Of a stretch of DNA of 64,000 bases, positions 16,032 through 25,159 are shown piece by piece; position 1 is the stretch's first letter; each line of letters begins with the position of its first letter. A model generated the notes under the pieces. That model was not told where the DNA came from. It did not search any database and saw only the letters and a list, made by a program, of their open reading frames with translations. This DNA is from an uncultured Acetatifactor sp. (GTDB lineage: Bacteria > Bacillota > Clostridia > Lachnospirales > Lachnospiraceae): the NCBI GenBank assembly GCA_947625475.1, contig CANQOL010000007.1, positions 1-64,000 of the forward strand, in the 5' to 3' direction. The position numbers and the translations under genes are program-made.

Positions 16032-16373
16032 ATGAGAAGAGGAGATGTTTTTTACGCGGATTTAAGACCGGTGATCGGCTCCGAGCAGGGAGGGATACGC
16101 CCTGTGCTCATTGTTCAGAACGATGTGGGGAACCGGCACAGCCCAACCATTATCTGCGCAGCCATTACCTCTAAGATGAACAAGGCGAAGCTGCCCACCC
16201 ACATCGAGCTGCGGGCGGACCGGTATGACATGGATAAGGACTCCGTCATCCTGCTGGAGCAGCTGCGCACCATAGACAAAAAGCGCCTGAAGGACCGGGT
16301 CTGTCATTTGGATGGGGAGATCATGGATCGGGTGAACCGCGCGCTGATGATCAGTCTGGAACTGGATACATAG
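16032..16373 (+). CDS. MazF/PemK family endoribonuclease toxin (NdoA-like)
   Basis: 113 residues starting [31 protein letters not shown], the standard MazF opening; the catalytic-site residues R25 (of GIRPV) and T55-like position ([16 protein letters not shown]) are present, and the end ...[13 protein letters not shown] is typical of Firmicute NdoA. It cleaves mRNA at specific short sites. In Bacillus the antitoxin gene ndoAI lies between alr and this gene; here that 146-base spacer holds only a hairpin repeat and no plausible antitoxin frame. The start at 16032 is fixed by the family; the AAAGG is 12 bases upstream, longer than usual. Confidence 0.92.
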   Translation: MRRGDVFYADLRPVIGSEQGGIRPVLIVQNDVGNRHSPTIICAAITSKMNKAKLPTHIELRADRYDMDKDSVILLEQLRTIDKKRLKDRVCHLDGEIMDRVNRALMISLELDT

Positions 16374-16390
16374 AAAGAGAAGCCGGTTTC

Positions 16391-16419
16391 TTGACGAATG
16401 TACAAAGGAATGGTATAAT
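16391..16419 (+). promoter_or_regulatory. Promoter for the CNNM/CorC gene
   Basis: TTGACG, 17 bases, TATAAT, starting 18 bases after the mazF stop. Confidence 0.8.
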
Positions 16420-16472
16420 ATTAACTTCAGAGTGTCTGCCATGAGGCGGACCGGGAGGTAAAAAAAGGCAAC

Positions 16473-17855
16473 ATGGAGGACGACGGAGGCCCGACGGCCA
16501 CTATCATCTTTATTCTGCTGATTGTGACGGATCTGTTCTTTTACGGCTTCGGCGCGGCTCTGCGCCAGTTAAGCCCCAAGGAGCTTGAGCAGAGCGCCGG
16601 GGAGGGAGATAAGCGGGCGGGGAAGCTCCTTGCCATTGTGAACAGCCCGTACCGGTATGTGAATACGGTGCAGGTGATCATGACCCTGGTCAATCTGACC
16701 ATGGGGAGCGTGTATCTGGGACTGTGGAGGGAGCGCATCCGTCTCTGGCTTCTGAACCTGGCAGGGGGAAGGCTCTCTTTAAGCCTGCTGGAGGGTGCGT
16801 CTGTCCTTCTGGCGTGCCTTGCGCTCCTGTACATACTGCTCACCTTCGGCGTGCTGCTTCCCAAGAAGATCGCGGCCCGCTATGCCCGGCGCTGGGCCTT
16901 TTCCTGTGTCCCTGTGATCGGTGCGGTGACGGTGCTCCTTCGGCCCCTTACCTGGCTGATCTCGGCTTCCTGTGACCTTGTGCTGCGTCTCTTCGGCGTG
17001 AAGGCCGGGGTGGACGAGGCGGATGTCACCGAGGAGGAGATTATCCAGATGGTAAACGAGGGGCATGAGCAGGGGGTGATCCAGGCCAGCGAGGCGGAGA
17101 TGATCTCCAATATCTTTGAGTATGGGGACAAGGAAGCCCAGGATATCATGACCCACCGCAATAATATTCAGGCGCTGGACGGCGGCATGTCGCTGCGGGA
17201 CGCCCTGGATTTCATCTCTCAGGGCAAGAACAGCCGCTATCCGGTCTATCAGGAGAACATCGACCACATCATCGGTATCCTGCATCTGAAGGACGCCATG
17301 CGCTACTACGGGGCCGAGGACAAGCTGAAGTGCCCCCTGGAAGAGCTGACGGATCTTTTGCGGGAGCCGGAGTATGTGCCCCTGACCAAGAAGATAGACG
17401 AGCTCTTCCGGGAGATGCAGGCGGCCAAGCTGCAGATGGTGATTGTGGTGGACGAGTACGGTCAGACTGTGGGGCTGGTCGCCATGGAGGATATCCTGGA
17501 AGAGATCGTGGGCAATATCATGGACGAGTACGATGAGGAAAAGGCATACATCCAGACGAAGGGGGAGGATGAGTATGTGATGGACGGGCTCACCCCCCTG
17601 GAGGAACTGGAGGAACGCTTCGGCATCTCCTTCGGGGACACAGGTTTTGAGACCTTAAACGGTTTCCTGATCTCCAGGATGGACCGGATCCCCGAGGAGA
17701 ACGAGTCCTTCCAGGCGGATCAGGAGGGCTACCGGTTCAAGGTCCTGAAGGTGGAGAACAAGATGATCCGCAGCGTGCTGGTGAGAAAGCTCCCCCAGGA
17801 GCCTCCCGGAGAGGGCGTCCCGGGGGAGGCCCCCCTTGAAGAGCCGGGGAAATGA
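16473..17855 (+). CDS. Hemolysin C/CNNM family membrane protein (DUF21-CBS-CorC_HlyC)
   Basis: 460 residues. Residues about 1-185 are the DUF21 membrane domain with four hydrophobic segments (IIFILLIVTDLFFYGFGAAL, VLLACLALLYILLTFGVLL and others). Two CBS domains follow (MTHRNNIQALDGG; VDEYGQTVGLVAMEDILEEIVG), then a CorC_HlyC domain (about 360-440, GLTPLEELEERFGISF). CNNM/CorC proteins are linked to magnesium and cobalt export or resistance, with CBS binding of nucleotides. The C-terminal tail is Pro/Glu-rich. It has its own promoter. Confidence 0.92.
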   Translation: MEDDGGPTATIIFILLIVTDLFFYGFGAALRQLSPKELEQSAGEGDKRAGKLLAIVNSPYRYVNTVQVIMTLVNLTMGSVYLGLWRERIRLWLLNLAGGRLSLSLLEGASVLLACLALLYILLTFGVLLPKKIAARYARRWAFSCVPVIGAVTVLLRPLTWLISASCDLVLRLFGVKAGVDEADVTEEEIIQMVNEGHEQGVIQASEAEMISNIFEYGDKEAQDIMTHRNNIQALDGGMSLRDALDFISQGKNSRYPVYQENIDHIIGILHLKDAMRYYGAEDKLKCPLEELTDLLREPEYVPLTKKIDELFREMQAAKLQMVIVVDEYGQTVGLVAMEDILEEIVGNIMDEYDEEKAYIQTKGEDEYVMDGLTPLEELEERFGISFGDTGFETLNGFLISRMDRIPEENESFQADQEGYRFKVLKVENKMIRSVLVRKLPQEPPGEGVPGEAPLEEPGK

Positions 17856-17864
17856 TGGTATGAT
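17836..17864 (+). promoter_or_regulatory. Promoter for yebC inside the end of the CNNM gene
   Basis: TTGAAG, 17 bases, TATGAT; the predicted start is about 45 bases before the yebC ATG. Confidence 0.6.
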
Positions 17865-17919
17865 GATACGGGAACCATCTGAGAGCATGAAAACAGGAAA
17901 ATGAAAAAGGAGAGGTATT

Positions 17920-18648
17920 ATGTCAGGACATTCAAAATTTGCCAATATCAAGCATAAGAAGGAGAAAAACGATGCGGCCAAGGGCAAGATCTTTACCATC
18001 ATCGGCAGAGAGCTGGCTGTGGCTGTGAAGGAGGGCGGGCCGGATCCTGCCAACAATTTCCGCCTTGCGGCCGTGATCGCCAAGGCCAAGGCGAACAATA
18101 TGCCCAACGATACCATCGAGAGAGGCATCAAGAAGGCGGCCGGGGATGTGGGCAACGTGAATTACGAGTACATTACATATGAAGGCTACGGGCCCGGAGG
18201 GACCGCTATCATCGTGGACACCCTGACGGACAACAAGAACCGCACGGCGGCCAATATCAGGAGCGCCTTCAGCAAGGGCCAGGGCAATATCGGCACCCCG
18301 GGCTGTGTGTCCTTTATGTTTGACAAGAGAGGACAGATCATCATCGACCGGGAGGAATGCGATCAGGAGGCGGACGATTTGATGATGCTGGCCCTGGACG
18401 CGGGGGCGGAGGATTTTTCCGAGGAGGAGGACAGCTTTGAGATCCTGACGGATCCCGACTCCCTGGAGGAAGTGCGGGAGGCCCTGGAGAAGGCAGGCGT
18501 TCCCATGATGAGCTGTGAGGTGACCATGATCCCCCAGAACTATGTGGAGGTGACGGACGAGACGCTGGTGAAGAACCTGCAGAGGATTCTTGACATCCTG
18601 GATGAGGATGACGATGTCCAGAACGTGTATCACAACTGGGACGAGTAG
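17920..18648 (+). CDS. YebC/PmpR family DNA-binding regulator / translation factor
   Basis: 242 residues starting MSGHSKFANIKHKKEKND, the family hallmark, with the usual GYGPGGTAIIVDTLTDNKNRT core and LDILDEDDDVQNVYHNW ending. Family members were described as transcriptional regulators and, more recently, as factors helping ribosomes through difficult sequences. AAAGGAGAGG lies 6 bases before the ATG. Confidence 0.95.
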   Translation: MSGHSKFANIKHKKEKNDAAKGKIFTIIGRELAVAVKEGGPDPANNFRLAAVIAKAKANNMPNDTIERGIKKAAGDVGNVNYEYITYEGYGPGGTAIIVDTLTDNKNRTAANIRSAFSKGQGNIGTPGCVSFMFDKRGQIIIDREECDQEADDLMMLALDAGAEDFSEEEDSFEILTDPDSLEEVREALEKAGVPMMSCEVTMIPQNYVEVTDETLVKNLQRILDILDEDDDVQNVYHNWDE

Positions 18649-18689
18649 ATACAAAACGGAACACACAAAGGGGAGGAATGGAGATTCTT

Positions 18690-19652
18690 ATGGACAAGCT
18701 GGCGATCGTAGTTCCCTGCTATAACGAGGAGGAGGTCCTGGAGATTGCCTCGAAGGCGCTGCGGCAGGTGCTGGATGACCTGATCGGCAAAAATAAGATT
18801 CACCGGGAGAGCTTTATCCTGTTTGTCAACGACGGAAGCAGGGACCGGACCTGGGAGCTGATCGAGAAGGAGCACCGGGAGCATCCCGCGCAGGTGCGGG
18901 GCGTGAAGCTGGCGGGCAATGTGGGGCACCAGTATGCCCTGACGGCGGGGCTCATCACCGCCAAGGACAGGTGCGATGTGTCCGTTTCCATCGATGCGGA
19001 CCTCCAGGACGACGTGGACGTGATCGAGGAGATGATTGACAAATACCATCAGGGCTGCGATATTGTCTACGGCGTGCGCCGGGAGAGGAAGACGGACACC
19101 TTTTTCAAGAGGACGACGGCCCAGGGGTTTTATAAGGTGATGGCCATGATGGGGGTCAAGACGGTGTACAATCACGCGGATTTCCGCCTGATGTCCCGCA
19201 GGGCCATGGAGCAGTTTGCCCTGTACAAGGAGAGCAATCTGTTCCTGCGGGGGATTATGCCCACCATCGGATACCGCACAGACAGCGTGTACTATGACAG
19301 GAAGGAGAGAGTGGCGGGAGAGTCCAAATATCCCTTAAAGAAAATGCTGGCCCTCGCCTTCAACGGGATCTCATCCTTCAGCGTCAAGCCCATGAGCATG
19401 ATCATGTGGGCGGGGGTGGTGATCCTGCTGTGCAGTGTGCTGGCGGCGGTGTACGCCCTGATCTCTTACTTTACGGGACAGGTGGTGCCCGGCTGGACCT
19501 CCCTGATCCTCTCCATCTGGTTCTTGGGAGGGCTGCAGCTGATCGCCACCGGAATGGTTGGGCTGTACATCGGTAAGATCTATATGGAGGTCAAGCATCG
19601 TCCCCGGTATAATATCGAGACGGTTTTGGAGAAGAAGACGGATGAGCTTTAA
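18690..19652 (+). CDS. Family 2 glycosyltransferase, polyprenyl-phosphate sugar transferase type
   Basis: 320 residues: GT-A domain with VVPCYNEEEVL at the start, the DxD-like SIDADLQDD and the family signature ADFRLMSRRAM, followed by two C-terminal transmembrane segments (about 230-310). This is the DPM1/GtrB/YkcC layout, which moves a sugar from a nucleotide to undecaprenyl phosphate on the inner leaflet. The start at 18690 uses GGAG six bases upstream; the ATG at 18678 sits only two bases from its purine run. The last 11 bases overlap the next gene, a polytopic protein that may use the lipid-linked sugar. Confidence 0.9.
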   Translation: MDKLAIVVPCYNEEEVLEIASKALRQVLDDLIGKNKIHRESFILFVNDGSRDRTWELIEKEHREHPAQVRGVKLAGNVGHQYALTAGLITAKDRCDVSVSIDADLQDDVDVIEEMIDKYHQGCDIVYGVRRERKTDTFFKRTTAQGFYKVMAMMGVKTVYNHADFRLMSRRAMEQFALYKESNLFLRGIMPTIGYRTDSVYYDRKERVAGESKYPLKKMLALAFNGISSFSVKPMSMIMWAGVVILLCSVLAAVYALISYFTGQVVPGWTSLILSIWFLGGLQLIATGMVGLYIGKIYMEVKHRPRYNIETVLEKKTDEL

Positions 19653-21141
19653 AAAAGGTGGAGTCAGTTTCATATGCTGGACGCTGCTGCTTCTGGGCAC
19701 AGGGGCGGCCGCTGCCTTTTTTGCCATGGCCCTGCTGGCAAGCCTGGGACTGCATCCCCTGGAGGGCAGGTTCCCGGTCCTCTGGGGAGAGGTGACGGAT
19801 CCGTTCTGGCAGGATCCCCTGGCGGCGGGGGTGTTGGCTCTGGCAATCTGCCTGGCAGTCTGCCTGGCGGTTTGCCTGGCTCTGGCCGCCCTGGGACGGC
19901 GGGGGGAGCGGGATCAGAGGGGGGCTGCTCTGGCGGCGGAGGCAGTCTTTGTCGTCTGTGTGCTGGCGGCAGGGGCGCTGCTTCGGTTTGTCAATCTGGA
20001 AAGGGCCGGTGAGGACGCGGACTATTTTCAGTGGGCCATGGTCACAGGAGATCCCTTTCCCGACCGTTTTATGGCTGCGACGGGCATGACCGGCGGCTAT
20101 CTGTATGTTCTCCACGGGATCCTTTATCTGCTCGGAAACCGCTATGAGGCGGGGATCGTGGGGCAGATCCTTCTTCAGCTGGCCGGATCCTTCCTGGTCT
20201 TTCTGGGAGTCAGGAAAATGGCGGGCCGGGAGACGGCGGGGGTCCTGTGGCTGTTTCTCATGCTGGCCCCTGTCTCCGTGAAGGAGGGGCTGACCTATTC
20301 TCCCAGAATGCTTTACTTTGTCCTCTACGGGATGGGCCTTTTTTTGACAGGCTCCTATCTGTCCGCCAGCGCCAGGCATCAGGGGCGGGATTTCTCCGGG
20401 TGGGTGCTGGGGATTGTGACGGGGCTTTGGGTCGGCCTGACAGGGTATTTTGACGCGGCGGGCTTTACGCTGGCCCTTTTCCTGCTTTGGCTCCCCTTTG
20501 TGAACCGAAAGGAGAGAGGACGGACCCTCTGGGCCGGGCAGGCGGCAGCAGCTTTGGGGGCGGCGCTGGGGAGCTTTTTCCTGCTGATCTTTTGGGAGGG
20601 AGGGCGGCTGTCTGGAACCTCCTTGGGGGAGACCCTCCGGGTCTGGGGACAGATGTATGCCCCCCGGGGCCCCCGCCCGGTCTTTTGGCTGGAAGGAGCC
20701 GGCTGTGAGAGCCTGGCGGTGTGGCTGTTTTGCGCTCTGGGCCTGGTGGGCTTTGCCAGGCGGAAAGGGGAGGAAATCTATTCCCCCTGGGTGGCTTTGA
20801 CATTGGGAATCGGGGCCCTTCTGTTCTTTGACATGAGCCGGGAGGGGAGCTTTTTGTGGCAGACGGCCCTCTGGACCCTATCCTGTGCGGGAGTGTGGGA
20901 GTTTTTCAGGGAGAGGGGCAGGACGGCGCGGATGACGGCTGTCGCCGCCGAGGCCGTGACGGTTCTGGAAAGATCGGTGCAGGCCGGGAGCGTTCAGGTG
21001 CAGGAGCCCGCCTTTCTGGAAAACCCGCTGCCGGTGCCAAAAAAGCATGTGAAAAAGAGCATGGAGTACGCCCTGGAACCGGAAGAGAGCCGGATGCATT
21101 TTGATATTGATGTGGAAGAAAACGACGATTACGATATCTGA
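19642..21141 (+). CDS. Polytopic membrane protein, possible lipid-linked sugar transferase (GT-C like)
   Basis: 499 residues with about ten hydrophobic segments and a soluble C-terminal tail of roughly 70 residues rich in Glu/Val (VEEN DDYDI end). After the first segments, the loop LRFVNLERAGEDADYFQWAMVTGDPF contains acidic residues placed like the first extracellular loop of GT-C glycosyltransferases (ArnT/PMT type), and YLYVLHGILYLLGN follows. Translational coupling to the glycosyltransferase supports a pair that makes and transfers a polyprenol-linked sugar to the cell surface. No family motif is decisive; the GT-C call is inference. Confidence 0.6.
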   Translation: MSFKKGGVSFICWTLLLLGTGAAAAFFAMALLASLGLHPLEGRFPVLWGEVTDPFWQDPLAAGVLALAICLAVCLAVCLALAALGRRGERDQRGAALAAEAVFVVCVLAAGALLRFVNLERAGEDADYFQWAMVTGDPFPDRFMAATGMTGGYLYVLHGILYLLGNRYEAGIVGQILLQLAGSFLVFLGVRKMAGRETAGVLWLFLMLAPVSVKEGLTYSPRMLYFVLYGMGLFLTGSYLSASARHQGRDFSGWVLGIVTGLWVGLTGYFDAAGFTLALFLLWLPFVNRKERGRTLWAGQAAAALGAALGSFFLLIFWEGGRLSGTSLGETLRVWGQMYAPRGPRPVFWLEGAGCESLAVWLFCALGLVGFARRKGEEIYSPWVALTLGIGALLFFDMSREGSFLWQTALWTLSCAGVWEFFRERGRTARMTAVAAEAVTVLERSVQAGSVQVQEPAFLENPLPVPKKHVKKSMEYALEPEESRMHFDIDVEENDDYDI

Positions 21142-21195
21142 GGTATGAAAACCGGATTCCTGGAAAACCTATGTGTCATGGAAGGGATCATGGAG

Positions 21196-21220
21196 AAAGA
21201 ACCGTAAAAGGGTTCTTTTT
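21196..21220 (+). terminator. Terminator after the polytopic membrane protein gene
   Basis: AAAGAACC and GGTTCTTT form an 8-bp stem with a 7-base loop, followed by T residues. Its position rules out start codons for the next gene upstream of about 21220. Confidence 0.8.
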
Positions 21221-21248
21221 CTATGTGCCGGAGAGGCGGTCGCAGGTT

Positions 21249-21974
21249 ATGGAACAGGAACAGTCGGAAAAGGTCGAGAGAGAGCAGCACAGGGATGAGA
21301 GGATTGAAAAGACGGGACAGCTGACCCTGGAGGAAAATGTGGATCACAAGAGGATCCATCTTTTGTCCATCATAGGGGAGATCGAGGGCCATGACAATCT
21401 CTCCGGCAGCTCTAAAACCACAAAGTACGAGCATATTCTCCCTCAGCTGGCGGCTATCGAGGACAGCAGCCAGATCGACGGGGTGCTGGTGCTGCTCAAC
21501 ACCATGGGCGGGGATGTGGAGGCGGGGCTGGCCATCGCGGAGATGCTGGCCTCCCTGAGCAAGCCCACCGTCTCCCTGGTGCTGGGCGGGAGCCATTCCA
21601 TCGGCGTCCCCATTGCGGTGAGCACGGACTACTCCTTTATCGTGCCCACGGGGACCATGGTGATTCACCCGGTTCGGATGAATGGGATGGTGATCGGGGT
21701 GCCTCAGACCTTCGACTATTTCAAGCAGATCCAGGATCGGATCACCGGCTTTGTGTGCAGCCACTGCCGGATCACGCAGTCCCGGCTGGAGGAGCTGATG
21801 ATGGAGACGGGAGTCCTGACTAAGGACGTGGGCTCCATCCTGGTGGGCAGGGAGGCCGTGAACATGGGGATCATCAATGAGGTGGGAGGAATCTCCCGCG
21901 CCATCGGAAAGCTCCATGAGCTTATGAGCGGTTCTCAGGATACCGGGACTGAGGCAGGGAAGCGTGCCCTGTGA
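21249..21974 (+). CDS. tepA: ClpP-like protease, TepA (translocation-enhancing protein) family
   Basis: 241 residues: a charged N-terminal stretch, then a ClpP/crotonase-type fold with IIGEIEGHD, LLNTMGGDVEAGLAIAEML, the candidate serine in GGSHSIGVPIA and the histidine in GTMVIHPVRM, followed by a C-terminal helix with NMGIINEVGGI. In Bacillus subtilis the homologue tepA (ymfB) lies directly upstream of spoIIIE, as here. The start at 21249 follows the terminator at 21196-21220; the ribosome site (GAGAGGCGG) is moderate. Proteolytic activity has not been demonstrated for most members. Confidence 0.88.
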   Translation: MEQEQSEKVEREQHRDERIEKTGQLTLEENVDHKRIHLLSIIGEIEGHDNLSGSSKTTKYEHILPQLAAIEDSSQIDGVLVLLNTMGGDVEAGLAIAEMLASLSKPTVSLVLGGSHSIGVPIAVSTDYSFIVPTGTMVIHPVRMNGMVIGVPQTFDYFKQIQDRITGFVCSHCRITQSRLEELMMETGVLTKDVGSILVGREAVNMGIINEVGGISRAIGKLHELMSGSQDTGTEAGKRAL

Positions 21975-22000
21975 ATTTTCTCCCGTTGCGAATAAAGAAC

Positions 22001-22029
22001 GTGACAAGAGAAGGGAAAAATGGTATACT
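22001..22029 (+). promoter_or_regulatory. Promoter for ftsK/spoIIIE
   Basis: GTGACA, 17 bases, TATACT, about 75 bases before the ATG at 22104. Confidence 0.7.
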
Positions 22030-22103
22030 TCCGGTGGAGGCAGTATGAAGCTTTTCCCGGGCCCCCGATTCTAACATGCAGTCAGAGAAAGGACATAATC
22101 ACT

Positions 22104-25100
22104 ATGGCAGGAACGACGCGCAAAAGGACGTCATCTTCCGGCAGCGGCCGAAAAAAAACCGCCTCCCGCTCAGGGAGCCGCAGAAAGACCACGGCCAAAT
22201 ACGACTATGAGAGGGACAGGGCTCTTTTTCAGGAGATCGGCCTCATTGTCTTTTTTGTGGTGATGGTCCTCCTGTTTTTGTGCAATTTTGGGATGATCGG
22301 CGTGGTGGGCAATTTCTTCCGGGATATCCTCTTTGGCATCTTCGGCCTGCCCGCCTACGCGGCGCCCATCCTGCTGTTCGTGGCGGCGGCGTTCTGGTCG
22401 GCCAATGCGGGGAATCCCACGGCGGTGAGGAAGCTCCTGGCGGGGACCGTCCTGTTTTTGATGGCGGGGGTAGTCTGTGAGCTCTTTGCCAAAAACCTGG
22501 CAGGGCTCACGTCCTATGACCTGGCGTATATTTACACCGCCTCCAGCCAGGGCAGAAACGGCGGAGGCGTGCTGGCGGGAAGTCTGTATTATGTATTACA
22601 TAAATATCTGGAGACCATCGGCACGGTGCTGGTGGTGATCCTCTGCTCTGCCATCAGCTTTATCCTGATGACGGAGAGATCCCTTCTGGGGGGCGTTCGG
22701 GAGAGGGGCTCCCAGCTTTTGGAGAGAGGCAGGGAGGACTCTCAGCGCCGCAGACAGGAGTGGGAGGAAGAACGCCGGCAGAGGGAGGAAGAGCGCCTTC
22801 AGAGGGGAGATATCCGCCAGCAGCGGGAGGAGGCCCGCCAGCAGAGGGAAGAAGCCCGTCAGCAGCGGGAGGATGAGCGCCGCAGGAGGGAACAGGAGCG
22901 GCTCCTGCGCCAGGAGGAGAAGGAGAACGAAAAGATCCTGCGCATGGACAAGAAGGTATCCGGCGTGATGATGGACACCGCCATCTCCAAAAAACAGGAG
23001 GAACAGCGGCGGGACGATATGCATGAGATCATGTGGACGGAGCCCGGGGAGGGAGAGCTTCCCCAGCCGGCGGAGCTGGCCCTGGAGGCCGGAGCGCGGT
23101 CTATGACGGGTGGAGCGCAGTCTTTGACAGGTGGAGCCCAGCCTTTGGACAATGTGGTGGACTTTAGCAAGATCCGCATCCGCTCCATGCACCAGGTGAC
23201 TCTGCAGGAGTCCCAGGAGGATTCGGAGGAAAATCTTACCCCCATGCAGCGGGCTATGAGGATGGATGACCCTGTGACAGGCGGGGCCCGGTCTTTGACG
23301 GGTGGTGCGCAGTCTATGGCAGGTGGAACGCAGCCTATGACGGGTGGTGCGCAGTCTATGGCAGGTGGAACGCAGCCTATGGCGGGTGGTGCGCAGTCTA
23401 TGGCGGGTGGAACGCAGTCTATGACGGATGTAGCCCGGTCTATGACGGGCGGAACCCAGTCTATGGCGGGCAGCGGGCGGCCGTCTGCGGGTGAGATGCA
23501 GCCGGTGCCGGGGGATGCCCGGGAGAGAGGGGAGTCCCCGGAGGACATCCGGATTCACAGAGAGGGCGCCTCACAGGGGGAGGCGGGCGCTTCCCAGGAG
23601 AGGATACGGCCTGCGGCAAGGCTTCCCCAGCAGGACGCTTCCCAGGGCGGCAAACCCCTGAACATACAGAGCACGGAGAAGAAATTCCCTAAAAAATACA
23701 TATTCCCGCCCCTCTCCAAGCTGGTGAGAGGCCAGGGAGGGTCAGGCGAGTCCGAGAAGGAGCTGAAGGAGACGGCCATCCGTCTGCAGCAGACGCTGAA
23801 CAATTTCGGCGTCAAGGTGACCATCACGGATATCAGCCAGGGCCCCAGCGTGACCCGCTATGAGCTTCAGCCGGAACAGGGGGTGAAGGTGAGCCGGATC
23901 GTGAGCCTGTCGGACGATATCAAGCTGAATCTGGCCGCCACGGACATTCGCATCGAGGCGCCCATTCCCGGGAAGGCCGCCATCGGGATCGAGGTTCCCA
24001 ACAAGGAGAATACCCCTGTGGCCCTGCGGGATCTGCTGGAATCCAGAGAGTTTAAGGAGTTCCCCTCCAACCTGGCCTTTGCGGTGGGCAAGGATATCGG
24101 GGGGCAGACGGTTGTGACGGACATTGCCAAGATGCCCCACATGCTGATCGCCGGCGCCACGGGCTCCGGGAAATCCGTCTGTATCAACACCCTGATTATG
24201 AGTATCCTCTATAAAGCCCATCCCGACGATGTGAAGCTGATCATGGTGGATCCCAAGGTGGTGGAGCTGAGCGTATACAACGGGATCCCCCATCTGCTGA
24301 TCCCCGTGGTGACGGATCCCAAGAAGGCATCCGCCGCCCTGCACTGGGCTGTGGCGGAAATGACGGAGCGCTACAAGAAATTTGCGGACTTCAATGTCCG
24401 GGATCTGAAAGGATACAACAGGAAGCTGGAGACCATGCGGGAGAGCGGCCAGGAGGATGTCCCGGTCAAGATGCCCCAGATCGTCATCATTGTGGACGAG
24501 CTGGCGGATTTGATGATGGTGGCGCCCGGGGAGGTGGAGGAATCCATCTGCCGTCTGGCCCAGCTGGCCAGGGCGGCGGGGATCCATCTGATTATCGCTA
24601 CCCAGCGCCCCAGCGTGGACGTAATCACCGGGCTGATCAAGGCCAATATGCCCAGCCGGGTGGCCTTTGCCGTATCCAGCGGCGTGGATTCCCGCACCAT
24701 CCTGGATATGAACGGGGCGGAAAAACTCCTGGGCAAGGGGGACATGCTCTTTTACCCCCAGGGGTATTCCAAGCCTGCCCGGATACAGGGGGCCTTTGTG
24801 TCGGACAAGGAGGTTTCCGATGTGGTGGACTTCCTGAAGAATCAGGCTTTGGGCAACACCTATGCGGAGGAAATAGAGGCGCAGATCAAGACCATGGGCA
24901 CCTCGGGGGGATCCGCGGGAGGCTCCGGCGGAGACGAGAGGGACGAGTATTTCGCCGAGGCCGCCAGATTTGTTATCGAGGAGGAGAAGGCCACCATCGG
25001 AATGCTCCAGAGGCTGTTTAAGATCGGCTTCAACAGGGCGGCCCGTATCATGGATCAGCTCTGCGAATACGGCGTGGTGGGAAAGGGTGAGGGCACAAAG

Positions 25101-25157
25101 CCCCGCCAGGTGCTCATGACCAAGGAGCAGTTTGAGGAAATGCTGGAGGAAATGTGA
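22104..25157 (+). CDS. DNA translocase FtsK/SpoIIIE
   Basis: 1017 residues: basic Ser/Arg-rich N-terminus, four transmembrane segments (about 45-190), an Arg/Gln/Glu coiled linker ([13 protein letters not shown]), a low-complexity linker of 7-residue GGAQSMA-type units, the alpha-beta motor with Walker [10 protein letters not shown], Walker [14 protein letters not shown] and FtsK signature [12 protein letters not shown], then the DNA-reading gamma winged helix (about 945-1017, [20 protein letters not shown]). It pumps chromosomal DNA at division or into the forespore. The linker repeats derive from a 21-bp DNA repeat and are probably variable in length between strains. Start chosen for AAAGGA upstream; earlier ATG at 22020 precedes the promoter -10. 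Confidence 0.95.
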   Translation: MAGTTRKRTSSSGSGRKKTASRSGSRRKTTAKYDYERDRALFQEIGLIVFFVVMVLLFLCNFGMIGVVGNFFRDILFGIFGLPAYAAPILLFVAAAFWSANAGNPTAVRKLLAGTVLFLMAGVVCELFAKNLAGLTSYDLAYIYTASSQGRNGGGVLAGSLYYVLHKYLETIGTVLVVILCSAISFILMTERSLLGGVRERGSQLLERGREDSQRRRQEWEEERRQREEERLQRGDIRQQREEARQQREEARQQREDERRRREQERLLRQEEKENEKILRMDKKVSGVMMDTAISKKQEEQRRDDMHEIMWTEPGEGELPQPAELALEAGARSMTGGAQSLTGGAQPLDNVVDFSKIRIRSMHQVTLQESQEDSEENLTPMQRAMRMDDPVTGGARSLTGGAQSMAGGTQPMTGGAQSMAGGTQPMAGGAQSMAGGTQSMTDVARSMTGGTQSMAGSGRPSAGEMQPVPGDARERGESPEDIRIHREGASQGEAGASQERIRPAARLPQQDASQGGKPLNIQSTEKKFPKKYIFPPLSKLVRGQGGSGESEKELKETAIRLQQTLNNFGVKVTITDISQGPSVTRYELQPEQGVKVSRIVSLSDDIKLNLAATDIRIEAPIPGKAAIGIEVPNKENTPVALRDLLESREFKEFPSNLAFAVGKDIGGQTVVTDIAKMPHMLIAGATGSGKSVCINTLIMSILYKAHPDDVKLIMVDPKVVELSVYNGIPHLLIPVVTDPKKASAALHWAVAEMTERYKKFADFNVRDLKGYNRKLETMRESGQEDVPVKMPQIVIIVDELADLMMVAPGEVEESICRLAQLARAAGIHLIIATQRPSVDVITGLIKANMPSRVAFAVSSGVDSRTILDMNGAEKLLGKGDMLFYPQGYSKPARIQGAFVSDKEVSDVVDFLKNQALGNTYAEEIEAQIKTMGTSGGSAGGSGGDERDEYFAEAARFVIEEEKATIGMLQRLFKIGFNRAARIMDQLCEYGVVGKGEGTKPRQVLMTKEQFEEMLEEM
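23088..23150. repeat. 21-bp tandem repeats in ftsK linker, first block
   Basis: Three units of 21 bp (GGTGGAGCGCAGTCTTTGAC type) coding for GGAQSLT-like heptads. Confidence 0.8.
23280..23468. repeat. 21-bp tandem repeats in ftsK linker, second block
   Basis: Nine contiguous 21-bp units. Units two to seven alternate between GGTGGTGCGCAGTCTATGG and GGTGGAACGCAGCCTATGA types, giving a 42-bp higher-order period that points to duplication in pairs. Confidence 0.9.
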
Positions 25158-25159
25158 CT

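Noticed and set aside
23088..23468. Regular 21-bp repeats resembling CRISPR or iterons
   Set aside because: In frame inside ftsK, contiguous units without spacers.
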